Source of the DNA: Roseovarius nitratireducens
GTDB lineage: Bacteria; Pseudomonadota; Alphaproteobacteria; Rhodobacterales; Rhodobacteraceae
Direction of reading: 5' to 3'
Length of the DNA: 64,000 nucleotides
Assembly: GCF_002925845.1 (NCBI RefSeq)
Contig: NZ_PDNI01000074.1
Coordinates: forward strand, 124,001 to 188,000
Shown here: one piece after another, positions 8,039-16,788 of the stretch
How positions within the stretch are numbered: position 1 is the first letter of the stretch
Layout of the letters: every line of letters begins with the position of its first letter
The notes under the pieces: generated by a model
The model's database searches: none
The model's input: the letters and a program-made list of their open reading frames with translations, nothing else
What the model was told of the DNA's origin: nothing
Position numbers and translations under genes: made by a program

Positions 8039-8548
8039 GAACACCGCATCATGCAACGGATCGGACCCGACCAAAGCATGAGCAACAGCATCAAGCACAG
8101 TGCAGCGAAATCGGCCGCATCTCCCCGGTGTTGACGGGGCTATTCGTCGGCCTTGGATATCATGATCGGCCCAAGTGTCAGGACGGCCCGGAACGGGGGT
8201 GGGCTGCAGACGCAGTCCAAGCTTGTTCCTTCATGGGCCAGGTTCGCGGCGCGGGCGCGGGCAATCTCGGCCTCGCGCGCGGCCGGCAACGTGTCGATCT
8301 CGCCCGCCACCGGACGCAGCTCAAGAGGTCAGCCCCCGCCCGTCCGCACGGCCTGCCCGGCCCGCAGCGCCGCAACCCGCGCGGTCAGAACCATTCATGA
8401 AGCAGCAATACGGCCTATGCGTCGAGGTGCTTCTCACCAAGGAAGTAGAATATCCCGGTCTTCGCGACGATGAATGGGCGCGACATGGTCTACCGGCTCC
8501 GTTCGACTTCAAGAAGCTGGAGCGAAACGACTCTTTCAGTTGAGGAAG
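8039..8548. other. Gene-poor stretch beside tRNA-Thr, possible decayed coding sequence
   Basis: No convincing gene fills these 510 bp. On the minus strand, one frame from about 8330 down to a TAG near 8150 gives about 60 residues with protein-like composition (RPVAGEIDTLPAAREAEIA, later RAVLTLGPIMIS) but no start codon or recognised family. On the plus strand an ATG at 8398 opens a 48-residue frame without a ribosome site. The stretch directly abuts a tRNA gene, a common landing site for mobile DNA, so it may be the residue of past insertion and loss. No integrase or direct repeat was found. Confidence 0.4.
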
Positions 8549-8624
8549 TGGTGCCGCTGAAGGGACTCGAACCCCCGACCCCATCATTACGAATGACGTG
8601 CTCTACCAGCTGAGCTACAGCGGC
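8549..8624 (-). tRNA. tRNA-Thr (anticodon CGU)
   Basis: Read on the minus strand this 76-nt gene folds as a standard tRNA. The acceptor stem GCCGCTG pairs with CAGCGGC, the D-arm is GCTC-AGCTGGTA-GAGC, the anticodon stem CGTCA/TGATG encloses the loop TT-CGT-AA, and the T-arm is GGGGG-TTCGAGT-CCC. The discriminator A is followed by an encoded CCA. Anticodon CGU reads ACG threonine codons. Confidence 0.97.
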
Positions 8625-8816
8625 CACCTTCTCGCCCGCGGGCCGGGTCTGGCGCGGCGGGACCGGGTGCCGCTTTAACCGAGCCGGGGGCAGGGCGCAA
8701 CAGGAATTGCGCGCGCGCCCACGCGCCCGAGCCGGTGCGCCGAGAAATCCGCCCATGCCACCTTTCGCCCGGTCGCGCGGGGCGCTAACGTCGCGGCGCA
8801 AGACGGGGGGCGAAAT

Positions 8817-9467
8817 GTGACCGAGATCGTTCTGGTGCGGCACGGGCAGGCCAACAACAGGGCCACGGACGAGGCGGGATATGACCGGCTCTCGCCCTTG
8901 GGCGTGCAGCAGGCGGATTGGCTCGGCATGCACATGCGCGCCACCGATCCGCATTTCGACCGGGTCGTCACCGGCACGCTCACCCGGCAGCGGGGCACGG
9001 CCGACGCCATGGGCTATGGCGGCGGCGACGTGGACGCGCGCCTCGACGAGCTGAGCTATTTCGCGCTGGCGCAGGCCGTGGAGGCGCAGCACGGCATCCC
9101 CGCCCCGCAGGATGCCACGCAATTCGCGCGCTACCTGCCGCGGGTCATCGACCATTGGGCGCAAGGCAATCTCGACGGGTTGCCCGAGAGTTACGAGAGC
9201 TTCTCGGCCCGCGTGACGGATCTGCTCGACGAGTTGTCGGGCAGCGGCGGGCGCGTGCTCGTTGTCACCTCCGGGGGCGTGATCGGCATGGCCATGCGCC
9301 ACGCGCTCGGGCTCGACATCGGCGGCATGTCCAAGGTCATGCTGCAAGTGATGAACAGCTCGCTGCACCGTGTGCACCATGTCCATGACATGCTGATGGT
9401 GGGGGCGTTCAACGCCACGCCGCATCTCGACGCACCGGACCGGGCCCATGCCCGCACCTTTATCTGA
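8817..9467 (+). CDS. Histidine phosphatase family protein (phosphoglycerate-mutase-like)
   Basis: A 216-residue protein with the catalytic RHG motif at 8-10 and the second histidine expected in the VTSGGVIGM strand region of this superfamily. The start is GTG at 8817, seven bases after a G-rich ribosome site; an ATG two bases earlier is immediately followed by a stop. It lies 27 bp before the GST and saccharopine dehydrogenase genes and probably shares their transcript. Substrate unknown: a phosphoester or phosphoprotein. Confidence 0.85.
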   Translation: MTEIVLVRHGQANNRATDEAGYDRLSPLGVQQADWLGMHMRATDPHFDRVVTGTLTRQRGTADAMGYGGGDVDARLDELSYFALAQAVEAQHGIPAPQDATQFARYLPRVIDHWAQGNLDGLPESYESFSARVTDLLDELSGSGGRVLVVTSGGVIGMAMRHALGLDIGGMSKVMLQVMNSSLHRVHHVHDMLMVGAFNATPHLDAPDRAHARTFI

Positions 9468-9494
9468 AACGGGCATCTGAGACGGGAGAGGAAC

Positions 9495-10109
9495 ATGAAA
9501 CTCTATTATGCTAGGGGCACCATCGCCATCGCCGTGGCCATCGCGCTCCACGAGGCGGGGCTCGAGTTCGAGCCGGTGCGGCTCGATTTCAAGGCGGGCG
9601 AGCAGACGGAACCGCGGTATCACGCGGTCAACCCAAAGGGGCGCGTGCCCGCACTCGTGACCGACAGCGGCATCCTGACCGAGACCGCCGCCATTCTTGA
9701 GCACATCGCCGATCTCGCGCCTGCCGCCGGGCTGCGCCCGACCGATCCGTTTGAGGCCGCGAAGATGCGCGAGGCGATGTGCTATCTCGCCTCGACTATG
9801 CATGTGAATCATGCGCACCGCGTGCGCGGCCATCGCTGGGCCGACGAGGAAAGCTCGCTCGCCGACATGAAGGCCAAGGCCGTCGAGACCATGACCGCGA
9901 GTGCGGCCCATGTCGAAAACCACATGCTCAAGGGGCCCTACGTGCTGGGCGAGGCGGTCTCGCTGGCCGATCCGTATCTCTACGTCGCCTGTAGCTGGCT
10001 GCCCGGTGACGGGGTGGACATGGCGGCCTATCCAAAGATCACCGCCTTTGTCGAGGCGATGCGCACCCGTGCCTCGGTGGCGCAGGTCATCGCCGACGAC
10101 ATGATCTGA
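9495..10109 (+). CDS. Glutathione S-transferase family protein
   Basis: A 204-residue protein with the thioredoxin-like N-terminal GST domain (starting KLYYARGTIAIAVA; NPKGRVPALV with the cis-proline near 50; the E-T-A-A-I-L glutathione-binding stretch near 65) and an all-helical C-terminal domain (VSLADPYLYVA). An AGAGG ribosome site precedes the ATG. It is only 10 bp from the saccharopine dehydrogenase gene, suggesting co-transcription. Specific substrate unknown. Confidence 0.9.
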   Translation: MKLYYARGTIAIAVAIALHEAGLEFEPVRLDFKAGEQTEPRYHAVNPKGRVPALVTDSGILTETAAILEHIADLAPAAGLRPTDPFEAAKMREAMCYLASTMHVNHAHRVRGHRWADEESSLADMKAKAVETMTASAAHVENHMLKGPYVLGEAVSLADPYLYVACSWLPGDGVDMAAYPKITAFVEAMRTRASVAQVIADDMI

Positions 10110-10119
10110 GAGGACAACC

Positions 10120-11175
10120 ATGACACATCTCTGGGTCCGGGCCGAGCAGCGGCCGAATGAGGAACGGGTGGGGATCACGCCCGAGGGGGCGGCGCAACTG
10201 GTCGCCAAGGGTATGCGCGTGACGGTCGAGGAAAGCCGCAACCGCGCGATCCCGATTGACGGTTACCGCGACGCGGGCTGCGAGATCGCGCCCGAGGGCG
10301 CGTGGCCCGACGCCCCCGCCGATGCCATCATCTTCGGGCTCAAGGAACTGCCCGAGGATGGCACGCCGCTACGCCATCGTCACGTCATGTTCGGCCATGC
10401 CTTCAAGGGGCAGCATTCCGGCAAGCGCCTGTTGCAGCGGTTCAGGGCCGGGGGCGGCGCGCTCTATGACCTGGAGTATCTCGTGGGCGAGGACGGACGC
10501 CGCGTTGCCGCCTTCGGCTACTGGGCGGGCTATGCGGGCGCGGCGGTGTCGCTCATGGCATGGGCGGCGCAGCGGCAGGGCAAGACCTGCCCGCCCGTCG
10601 ATACCTTTGCGGGCCGCGATGCGTTGTTGGCGGCGCTCGCCGCGCAGCTCGACGCCACCGGCGCGCCCCGGCCCACGGCCATCGTCATCGGCGCGCTGGG
10701 CCGCGTCGGCACCGGGGCGAGCGACCTGTGCGAGGCGCTGGACGTGACGGTGACCCGCTGGGATATGGCAGAGACCGCGCAGGGCGGGCCGTTCCCGGAA
10801 CTCCTCGCGCATGACCTGTTCATCAACTGCATCCTCGCGCGCCCCGGCACGCCGGTCTTCGTGCCGAAATCGGCGGTGGCTGAACCCCGCCGCCTGACGG
10901 TGATCGGTGACGTGGCCTGCGATCCCGACAGCGATTACAACCCGGTGCCGGTCTATGACACGGCCACTACATGGGCCGAACCGGCGGTGCGCGTCCACGA
11001 CGCAGCCCCGCTCGACGTGATGGCCATCGACAACCTGCCCTCGCTCCTGCCGCGCGAATCCTCGGAGGATTTCGCCGCGCAGCTTCTTCCCCATCTCGGG
11101 ACGCTCGACGCCATCGACGCGGGCGTCTGGGGCCGGGCGCGGGCGACATTCGACACCCATATCAAGGAGGTCTGA
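10120..11175 (+). CDS. Saccharopine dehydrogenase, L-lysine-forming type (LYS1-like)
   Basis: A 351-residue NAD-dependent enzyme. It resembles fungal LYS1 and the lysine-ketoglutarate-reductase half of the bifunctional enzymes: an AlaDh/PNT-like N-terminal domain (RPNEERVGITPEGA), the LKELPEDG and FGHAFKGQ segments, the AAFGYWAGYAGAA stretch, and a nucleotide-binding IVIGALGRVG motif near 190. It interconverts lysine plus 2-oxoglutarate with saccharopine. It is followed three bases later by a glutamate-forming saccharopine dehydrogenase-type gene, so the two are probably a lysine-degradation pair, as reported for some roseobacters. Direction is inferred. Confidence 0.85.
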   Translation: MTHLWVRAEQRPNEERVGITPEGAAQLVAKGMRVTVEESRNRAIPIDGYRDAGCEIAPEGAWPDAPADAIIFGLKELPEDGTPLRHRHVMFGHAFKGQHSGKRLLQRFRAGGGALYDLEYLVGEDGRRVAAFGYWAGYAGAAVSLMAWAAQRQGKTCPPVDTFAGRDALLAALAAQLDATGAPRPTAIVIGALGRVGTGASDLCEALDVTVTRWDMAETAQGGPFPELLAHDLFINCILARPGTPVFVPKSAVAEPRRLTVIGDVACDPDSDYNPVPVYDTATTWAEPAVRVHDAAPLDVMAIDNLPSLLPRESSEDFAAQLLPHLGTLDAIDAGVWGRARATFDTHIKEV

Positions 11176-11178
11176 AAC

Positions 11179-12321
11179 ATGACGATTCACTGGTGCGGCA
11201 CCGGCCTTTCGGCCATCCCCGGCCTGCGGCGGCTGATCGAGGCGGGCCATGACGTGACCGTGTGGAACCGCTCCACCGACAAGGCGCAGGCGGCGGTGGG
11301 CGACCTGACCGCCAATATCCACGCCTTCGACCGCGATGCGCTGGCCGCGGCGCTCAAGCCCGGCGACGTGGTCGTCTCGATGCTGCCCGGGGACTGGCAC
11401 GTGCCTCTGGCGGAGCTGTGCCTGTCCAAGGGCGCGCATTTCGTCTCGTCGTCTTACATTGCGCCAGAGATGCGGGCGCTGGATGAGACCGCACGCGCAC
11501 GCGGGCTGAGCCTCGTCAACGAGATCGGCCTCGACCCGGGCATCGACCACCTGATGGCGCATCACCTCGTGGCCGATTACCGCGCCTCGGGGGTGTGCGA
11601 CGCGGCCAACGACCTCAGCTTCACCTCCTATTGCGGTGGCGTGCCCAAGCACCCGAACCCGTTTCGCTACAAGTTCAGCTGGTCGCCGCTGGGCGTGCTC
11701 AAGGCGCTTCGCTCGCCCTCGCGCTCGATCCGCGAGTTCGCGGAGTTGAACGTCGCGCGGCCGTGGGATGCGATCTCGTCCTACCAGGCCCCATTGCCGA
11801 CGCCCGAGACCTTCGAGGTCTACCCCAACCGCGATTCCATCCCCTTCATCGAGGATTACCGCTTCGATCCTGACTGGCGGATCAGGGATTTCGTGCGCGG
11901 CACGCTGCGGCTCAACGGCTGGTCGGAGGCGTGGAAGGACGTGTTTGCCGAGATCGAGACGCTGGAGGGCGACGCCGGCGAGGCGCGGCTCAGGGAAATG
12001 TCCGATCAGTTCTGGCAAGAGAACGCCTATGACGAGGGCGAGCCGGATCGCGTCGTGCTCTGTGTCGGGCTGCGCGCCGAGCGGGACGGCATGCCGGTCT
12101 GGCACAAGACCTACGTGATGGACGCATGGGGCGACCTGCGCGGCACGGCGATGGCGCGGCTGGTGTCGGTGCCCGTCTCGCTGGCGGTCGAATCGGTGCT
12201 GGCACGCGAAATTCCTGCGGGCGTCAGCCCCGCGCCGCACGACCCGAAGCTGGTGGCGCGCTACCTGTCCGAGGTTGACCGGCTGGCGCAGCATTTGCAG
12301 GTGGTGGATCACCTCGCCTGA
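11179..12321 (+). CDS. Saccharopine dehydrogenase family protein, glutamate-forming type (LYS9/SDH-like)
   Basis: A 380-residue protein with an N-terminal Rossmann domain (HWCGTGLSAIPGL) and the family motifs SSSYIAPEM, NEIGLDPGIDHL, SYCGGVPKHP and the substrate-domain region around FSWSPLGVLKA. It would cleave saccharopine oxidatively to glutamate and 2-aminoadipate-6-semialdehyde. A strong GGAGG lies upstream, partly inside the end of the previous gene. No aminoadipate-semialdehyde dehydrogenase is adjacent, so the next step must be encoded elsewhere. Confidence 0.85.
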   Translation: MTIHWCGTGLSAIPGLRRLIEAGHDVTVWNRSTDKAQAAVGDLTANIHAFDRDALAAALKPGDVVVSMLPGDWHVPLAELCLSKGAHFVSSSYIAPEMRALDETARARGLSLVNEIGLDPGIDHLMAHHLVADYRASGVCDAANDLSFTSYCGGVPKHPNPFRYKFSWSPLGVLKALRSPSRSIREFAELNVARPWDAISSYQAPLPTPETFEVYPNRDSIPFIEDYRFDPDWRIRDFVRGTLRLNGWSEAWKDVFAEIETLEGDAGEARLREMSDQFWQENAYDEGEPDRVVLCVGLRAERDGMPVWHKTYVMDAWGDLRGTAMARLVSVPVSLAVESVLAREIPAGVSPAPHDPKLVARYLSEVDRLAQHLQVVDHLA

Positions 12322-12329
12322 ACGGTGTG

Positions 12330-12354
12330 CCGGGGCGGCGCGATGCCGCCCCGG
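12330..12354. terminator. Bidirectional stem-loop terminator between convergent genes
   Basis: CCGGGGCGGC (12330-12339) pairs with GCCGCCCCGG (12345-12354) around a five-base loop. It lies exactly between the convergent saccharopine dehydrogenase and creatinase genes. Very GC-rich, with no long T-tail. Confidence 0.75.
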
Positions 12355-12362
12355 CCCCGGGC

Positions 12363-13571
12363 TCAACCCACCGCGTTGAAGTCCGGGCCGTAAGGATAGC
12401 CGGTGATATTCTCGTTGCCGTCCTCGGTGATCACGAGAATATCGTGCTCGCGGTAGCCACCGGCGCCGGGCTGTCCCGCGCCAAGCGTCAGCATCGGCTC
12501 CATCGAGATCACCATGCCCGGCTCCAGAACCGTGTCGATATCCTCGCGCAGTTCCAGCCCCGCCTCGCGGCCATAGTAGTGGCTGAGAATGCCAAAGCTG
12601 TGGCCATAGCCGAAGGTGCGGTATTGCAGCAGGTCGCGCTCTTCGAAGAACGCGTTGATCTGGTGCGTGACGTCGGCGCAGGTGACGCCGGGCTTCAGCA
12701 GCGACATGCCGTACTCATGCGCGGCGACATTGGCCTCCCAGATATTGCGACTCGCCGCGTCCACCTCGCCCGCGAACATCGTGCGCTCCAGCGCCACGTA
12801 ATAGCCCGACACCATCGGGAAGGTGTTGAGCGACAGGATATCGCCGCGCTCGATCATCCGCGCCGTCACCGGGTTGTGCGCGCCATCGGTGTTGATACCC
12901 GACTGGAACCACACCCATGTGTCGCGGTACTCGGCCTCGGGGAATCGCTTGGCGATCTCCAATTCCATCGCATCGCGGCCCGCCATTGCCACGTCGATCT
13001 CGCGCGCGCCGACGGTCACGGCGTCGCGGATGGCGTAGCCGCCCACATCGGCCACCTGTGCGCAGGACCGGATCAATGCGATCTCGGCTTCGGACTTGCG
13101 CATCCTTTGCCGCATCGTGGCCGGGGCGAGGTCCAGCATCGTCAAGGGCTCGAGGAAATCCTCCAGCCTGTCGCGCTGCATCAGCGTCAGGTGATCGCCC
13201 TCGTAGCCGACGACCCCGCCTGTCCCTGCCACGGACCACACCGCGCGCCAGAAATTGTCGCGCTGCCAGTCGGTATAGGTGATGTTGTCGCAAAATGATC
13301 GCCGCCACGGCTGGCCCGCGTCGATGCCCGCGCTGATGGTGACGCAGTCGGTTTCGGTGATGACAAGCCCATAGGGCCGCCCGAATGAACAATAGAGAAA
13401 GCCCGAATAATACGCGATATTGTGCATCGAGGTGAGGACGACGGCGCTTGCCCCCGCCTCCTCCATGATCGCGCGCAGGCCCGCGACCCGCGCCTCGTAT
13501 TCGAGCACGGCAAAGGGCAGCGGGGCCTTTTCGCCGTTGTGGAACCTGTAGAAGTCTGGACGTGCAGTCAT
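12363..13571 (-). CDS. Creatinase (creatine amidinohydrolase)
   Basis: A 402-residue member of the M24 'pita-bread' family that hydrolyses creatine to sarcosine and urea without metal. The match to Pseudomonas creatinase is visible throughout (FLYCSFGRPY, TYTDWQRDN, WFQSGINTDGAHNPV, QYRTFGYGHSFG, SHYYGREAGLELRED). The catalytic residues fall at the published numbers: H232, E262, R335, E358 and H376. It stands alone on the minus strand behind GGAGG. The sarcosine produced could feed the dimethylglycine/sarcosine dehydrogenase-type protein at 16789. The close identity across the active site makes a peptidase role unlikely. Confidence 0.93.
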   Translation of the reverse strand: MTARPDFYRFHNGEKAPLPFAVLEYEARVAGLRAIMEEAGASAVVLTSMHNIAYYSGFLYCSFGRPYGLVITETDCVTISAGIDAGQPWRRSFCDNITYTDWQRDNFWRAVWSVAGTGGVVGYEGDHLTLMQRDRLEDFLEPLTMLDLAPATMRQRMRKSEAEIALIRSCAQVADVGGYAIRDAVTVGAREIDVAMAGRDAMELEIAKRFPEAEYRDTWVWFQSGINTDGAHNPVTARMIERGDILSLNTFPMVSGYYVALERTMFAGEVDAASRNIWEANVAAHEYGMSLLKPGVTCADVTHQINAFFEERDLLQYRTFGYGHSFGILSHYYGREAGLELREDIDTVLEPGMVISMEPMLTLGAGQPGAGGYREHDILVITEDGNENITGYPYGPDFNAVG

Positions 13572-13723
13572 TGTGACCCTCCTTGCAAAAGAAGGTCCCG
13601 GCGTTCAGGACTGTTGGGAAAGGCCCTGATCGGGGCGACGCCATCGCCCGGGCCTGATGCCTTTTCTTGCCGATCGCATGCGCTCTGGCAAGGTGGTTTG
13701 TGGCCGGAACGGAGATTTGCGGC

Positions 13724-14716
13724 ATGATTACGCGGACAGGTGCGCGCAACCTTATCACCGATGTGGCCGGGCTGCGCGTGGGCAATGCCGGGGATACGCG
13801 GCTGCGCTCCGGCGTGACGGTGCTCACCGCCGACGCCCCCTTTACCGCCGGGGTGCACGTGATGGGCGGCGCGCCGGGCACGCGCGAGACCGATCTGCTC
13901 GCCCCCGACCGCGCGGTGCAGGACGTGGACGCGCTGGTGCTGTCGGGCGGCTCGGCCTTTGGCCTCGATGCGGCCTCGGGCGTGGCGGAGGGGCTGCGCG
14001 ACATGGGGCGCGGCTTTGCCGTGGGGGATGTGCGCGTGCCCATCGTGCCCGCCGCGATCCTGTTCGATCTGTTGAACGGCGGGGAAAAGGACTGGTCGGA
14101 TAATCCTTACAAGGCGCTTGGCCGCGCCGCGCTCGCCGACGTATCGGAGGATTTCGCCCTCGGCAGCGAGGGCGCCGGGACCGGGGCCACCACGGCCACG
14201 TTCAAGGGCGGACTCGGCTCGGCCTCGACCCGCCTGCCCGATGGCAGCACGGTGGGCGCGCTGGTGGCCGTGAACGCTCTTGGCTCGGCCACGGTGGGGG
14301 ATGGGCCGCATTTCTGGGCCGCGCCCTTCGAGATCGACGGGGAATTCGGCGGGCTCGGCCCCGCGCCGCGCCACCCCGACCCGCTGACCGCCCCCACGAA
14401 ACTGGCGCAGCACGGCAACACCACCATCGGCATCGTCGCCACCGACGCCGCACTCACGCAGGCGCAATGCACCCGGCTTGCCACTGCCGCGCATGACGGG
14501 CTTGCCCGCGCTCTGCTGCCGTCGCACACGCTGATGGATGGCGATCTGGTCTTCGCCGCCGCCACAGGGGCGCGCCCCGCGCCCGACCTTGCCGCGCAGG
14601 TGCTGCTGGGCCACGCCGCCGCCTGCACCATGGCCCGCGCCATCGCCCGCGCGATCCACGCCGCCCGCCCGGCGCCCGGCGACCTGCTGCCGACGTGGTC
14701 GGAGCGGTTCGGCTGA
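13724..14716 (+). CDS. P1 family peptidase (DmpA-type L-aminopeptidase/D-esterase)
   Basis: A 330-residue protein of the self-processing Ntn-hydrolase-like DmpA family. Recognisable elements are TDVAGLRVGNA near the start, VLSGGSAFGLDAASGV, the GAGTGATTATFKGGLG loop, and the autoproteolysis site GNTTIGIVAT, with cleavage expected before T233 to generate the nucleophile. The start was placed at ATG 13724, with ACGGAGA upstream; an upstream TTG start would lack a ribosome site. Diverges from creatinase, so the two may share regulation. Substrate unknown. Confidence 0.88.
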   Translation: MITRTGARNLITDVAGLRVGNAGDTRLRSGVTVLTADAPFTAGVHVMGGAPGTRETDLLAPDRAVQDVDALVLSGGSAFGLDAASGVAEGLRDMGRGFAVGDVRVPIVPAAILFDLLNGGEKDWSDNPYKALGRAALADVSEDFALGSEGAGTGATTATFKGGLGSASTRLPDGSTVGALVAVNALGSATVGDGPHFWAAPFEIDGEFGGLGPAPRHPDPLTAPTKLAQHGNTTIGIVATDAALTQAQCTRLATAAHDGLARALLPSHTLMDGDLVFAAATGARPAPDLAAQVLLGHAAACTMARAIARAIHAARPAPGDLLPTWSERFG

Positions 14717-14725
14717 GAGAAAAGC

Positions 14726-14749
14726 GGCCCCGGTGTTTCCACCGGGGCC
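14726..14749. terminator. Intrinsic terminator between the P1 peptidase and panC
   Basis: GGCCCCGGTG (14726-14735) pairs perfectly with CACCGGGGCC (14740-14749) over a TTTC loop. On the minus strand it is followed by GCTTTTCTC, so it would terminate panB-panC as well as the plus-strand peptidase. The remaining sequence to panC (14750-14926) shows nothing recognisable. Confidence 0.8.
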
Positions 14750-14926
14750 CTGGGACACAACAGACGTAAGCGGTGGCTCACCGGGCATCGTCAATCAGGA
14801 CACTCTTGACCAGCGCGGTTTGCGCGATCCCGGCACCCGTCACATGGGGAAGAATGGCGCGCTTGTCCCGTCAGGAAATCCATCCCTTTGCCCCCGGAGG
14901 CGCGTGACGTTGCTTAATTCGACGGT

Positions 14927-15772
14927 TCAGGCGACGGCCATATTGTCGATCAGCCGCACCCCGGCGAGCCACGCGGCGGCAAAGAGCCGCGCGGGACGGT
15001 CGGGCGCGTCGAGGGCTGCAAGGTCGTCCTGCGCGCGCAGGTCGAGGTAATCCACGCGGGTGAACCCGGCCTTCTCCAGTCGCGCCACCGCCCTCTCGCG
15101 AAGCGCCGGGAATGCCTGTCCCGACTGCAGCCCCTCGACCAGCGCCTCCATCTCCTCGTGCAGGCGCGGCGCGGAGGTGCGCGCGCGGTCCGACAAGAGC
15201 AGGTTGCGCGAGCTGAGCGCCAGCCCGTCGATATCGCGGATCGTCGGGCAGCCATGCACCGTCACGGGCAGGTCCAGATCGGTGGCCATGCGGCGCACCA
15301 CCAGGAGCTGCTGGAAATCCTTCTCGCCGAAGAACGCGTCGGTGGCGCTGGTCTGGGTAAAGAGCTTGGTCACCACCGTGGCCACCCCGTCGAAATGGCC
15401 GGGACGGAATGATCCCTCCATCACGTCGGTCAGTCCGCTGACCGAAACGGTCGTGGCGAAATTCGCCGGATACATCTGGTCAGCCTCCGGCACCCACAGC
15501 GCATCCACCCCGAATCGAGCCAGCTTTCGCGCGTCCTCTTCCTCGGTGCGGGGGTATTTTTCCAGATCGGCAGCGTTGTTGAATTGCTTCGGATTGACGA
15601 AGATCGTCACGATCACCCGTTCGCAGCGCTCTTTGGCCGCCGCCACCAGCGACAGGTGCCCGTCATGCAGCGCGCCCATCGTCGGCACCACGCCGATGCG
15701 CTCGCCCGCCAGCGTCCAGGGGCGGGTGGCGATGCGCAGGTCGTCGAGGCGGCGCAGGATCGGCGCGCTCAA
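14927..15772 (-). CDS. panC: Pantoate--beta-alanine ligase
   Basis: A 281-residue cytoplasmic enzyme that condenses pantoate with beta-alanine using ATP, the last step of pantothenate synthesis. Family motifs are clear: [15 protein letters not shown] with the HIGH-like box, [17 protein letters not shown] and the SSRNLLLS loop near 180. It starts at a TTG that overlaps the panB stop by four bases (TTGA), so the two are translationally coupled. Length is normal. Confidence 0.96.
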   Translation of the reverse strand: MSAPILRRLDDLRIATRPWTLAGERIGVVPTMGALHDGHLSLVAAAKERCERVIVTIFVNPKQFNNAADLEKYPRTEEEDARKLARFGVDALWVPEADQMYPANFATTVSVSGLTDVMEGSFRPGHFDGVATVVTKLFTQTSATDAFFGEKDFQQLLVVRRMATDLDLPVTVHGCPTIRDIDGLALSSRNLLLSDRARTSAPRLHEEMEALVEGLQSGQAFPALRERAVARLEKAGFTRVDYLDLRAQDDLAALDAPDRPARLFAAAWLAGVRLIDNMAVA

Positions 15773-16593
15773 CTCGGCGACTCCTCGGCGAATCCGTGCT
15801 CCGGCGCGGGAAAGGTGCGCGCGCGCACTTCCTCGGCATAGGCGGCGATGGCGGCGGTGCCCGCGTCCCCCAACTCTGCATAGCGCTTGACGAATTTCGG
15901 CTTGAACGCGGTAAACAGGCCCAGCATGTCATCGACCACGAGGATCTGCCCGTCACAGCCCGCCCCCGCGCCGATGCCGATCGTGGGGATGTCGATCCCG
16001 GCAGTGATCCGATCGGCCAGCACCGAGGGCAGCTTTTCCAGCACCACCGAGAACGCCCCGGCCTCGGCCACGGCGCGCGCGTCGGCCATCAGACGCTCGG
16101 CCGCCTCGCCTCGGCCCTGCACCTTGTAGCCGCCCAGCGTGTTCACCGATTGCGGTGTGAGGCCGATATGCGCCATCACCGGCACACCCCGCGCCACCAG
16201 AAAGGCGATGGTCTCGGCCATATGCTGCCCACCTTCGAGCTTGACCGCCGCCGCGCCCGTCTCGCGCATGATGCGCGCGGCGTTGCGGAACGCCTGTGCG
16301 GGGCTTTCCTCGTAGCTGCCAAAGGGCATGTCGATCACCAGCATCGCGCGCGACAGCCCCCGCGCCACCGCCTGCCCGTGCAGGATCATCATTTCCATCG
16401 TGACACCGAGGGTAGAGGTCATGCCGTGCACCACCATCCCGAGGCTGTCGCCCACGAGGACGAAATCGCAGGCCGAATCCATCATCCGTGCCATCGGCGT
16501 GGTATAGGCGGTCAGCGAGACGATGGGCGCGCGGCCCTTCATCGCCCGGATATCCTCGGGCAGGGGGGCGGTCTTGCGGGCGGTGGCGCTCAT
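15769..16593 (-). CDS. panB: 3-methyl-2-oxobutanoate hydroxymethyltransferase
   Basis: A 274-residue TIM-barrel enzyme that adds a hydroxymethyl group from methylene-tetrahydrofolate to 2-oxoisovalerate, making ketopantoate. All expected active-site residues are present: D49 in VGDSLGM and D88 in VIDMPFGSY for the metal, K118 in AVKLEGG, and E186 in VLEKLP. It is first in a panB-panC operon. The PanB-like protein at the left edge lacks three of these residues, so this is the housekeeping copy. Confidence 0.97.
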   Translation of the reverse strand: MSATARKTAPLPEDIRAMKGRAPIVSLTAYTTPMARMMDSACDFVLVGDSLGMVVHGMTSTLGVTMEMMILHGQAVARGLSRAMLVIDMPFGSYEESPAQAFRNAARIMRETGAAAVKLEGGQHMAETIAFLVARGVPVMAHIGLTPQSVNTLGGYKVQGRGEAAERLMADARAVAEAGAFSVVLEKLPSVLADRITAGIDIPTIGIGAGAGCDGQILVVDDMLGLFTAFKPKFVKRYAELGDAGTAAIAAYAEEVRARTFPAPEHGFAEESPS

Positions 16594-16788
16594 GGCTGTC
16601 GGTTCCGTGATGTCCGTGTTGGCGCGCTAGCTATCAAGCTGCGCGGGGGAAATCCACCTCTCTGTTATCGCACCGTGATCGGCGGGCAGCGTCGCTTTCG
16701 TGCGGCGTTGTGTCGGATGGGCTGCGCGTGATTTCACAGGATTGATAAATATCTGCCCAAAGACGTTATCCCAACGGAGTCGCACGCC

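Noticed and set aside
8398-8543. A 48-codon plus-strand gene beside tRNA-Thr
   Set aside because: No ribosome site, no recognised family and no support beyond an open frame. Kept only inside the description of the gene-poor stretch.
8490-10241. A 583-codon open frame on the minus strand
   Set aside because: It runs straight through the tRNA-Thr gene and antisense to a histidine phosphatase and a GST with clear family motifs. It is a high-GC shadow frame.
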